Shown here: in pieces, positions 5,961 to 6,012 of the stretch
How positions within the stretch are numbered: position 1 is the stretch's first letter
How the letters are laid out: the number at the start of each line of letters is the position of its first letter
Assembly (NCBI GenBank): GCA_023457535.1
Contig: JAEWLN010000194.1
Coordinates: 1-6,012 of the forward strand
Origin: Bacteroidota bacterium
GTDB taxonomy: Bacteria; Bacteroidota; Bacteroidia; Flavobacteriales; Flavobacteriaceae
Length of the DNA stretch: 6,012 nt
Reading direction: 5' to 3'
The notes under the pieces: model-generated
What the model was told of the DNA's origin: nothing
Database searches by the model: none
The model's input: the letters and a program-made list of their open reading frames with translations, nothing else
Program-made: the position numbers and the translations under genes

Positions 5961-6012
5961 TGAAGGAGCTTTTTCCCGCTTTCGCCTTTATCTTGCTTTC
6001 ACTGCGTTACAG
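5961..6012 (+). repeat. Possible left part of a flavobacterial intergenic repeat
   Basis: The stretch from GAAGGAGCTTTTTCCCGCT at 5962 to the window end is pyrimidine-rich on the plus strand and carries no start codon. From memory it resembles short elements of the form GGAGCT-TTTCCCGCT-...-ATCTT that recur between genes in Flavobacteriaceae. Only one copy, cut by the edge, is visible, so repetition cannot be shown here. Frame 1 is open from 5881 to the end without ATG, so the 3' part of a short coding region is an alternative. Confidence 0.3.

Overview
The window looks like chromosomal DNA of a Bacteroidota bacterium, most likely of the Flavobacteriia. Three things point there: a surface protein ending in a type B C-terminal sorting domain of the type IX secretion system (T9SS), promoters of the TTTG / TAnnTTTG kind without Shine-Dalgarno sequences, and signal peptides ending in Ala-Gln. 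By eye the G+C content is about one half, high for a Flavobacterium-like genome; I did not count it and name no species.

Layout: (1) bases 1-2559, plus strand: the 3' part of a very large modular secreted protein with three BIG2-like repeats, four He_PIG-like repeats, two further Ig/PKD-like modules and the T9SS sorting domain. Its start lies left of the window. (2) 2560-2693: two back-to-back terminators, one per strand. (3) 2694-3887, minus: a complete fold-type I PLP aminotransferase. (4) 3888-4004: a divergent promoter region. (5) 4005-5321, plus: an exported two-lobe retropepsin-like aspartic protease with a C-terminal PDZ domain. (6) about 5336-5367: a terminator hairpin whose pairing favours the minus strand. 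(7) 5382-5816, minus: an exported DUF1573 protein. (8) 5817-6012: a minus-strand promoter for the DUF1573 gene, then a near-consensus plus-strand promoter leading into a stretch cut by the window edge that resembles an intergenic repeat known from flavobacteria.

Neighbouring genes always lie on opposite strands, so each of the four appears to be its own transcription unit and nothing argues for a shared pathway. Three of the four products are secreted or envelope-associated (T9SS adhesin-like protein, aspartic protease/PDZ protein, DUF1573 protein); the aminotransferase is cytoplasmic metabolism. I see no mobile element, CRISPR array, tRNA, rRNA or defence system. I found no convincing new multi-gene system. 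The points most worth a second look are the altered second active-site motif of the protease, the Cys pair kept in every module of the adhesin, and the right-edge promoter and repeat.
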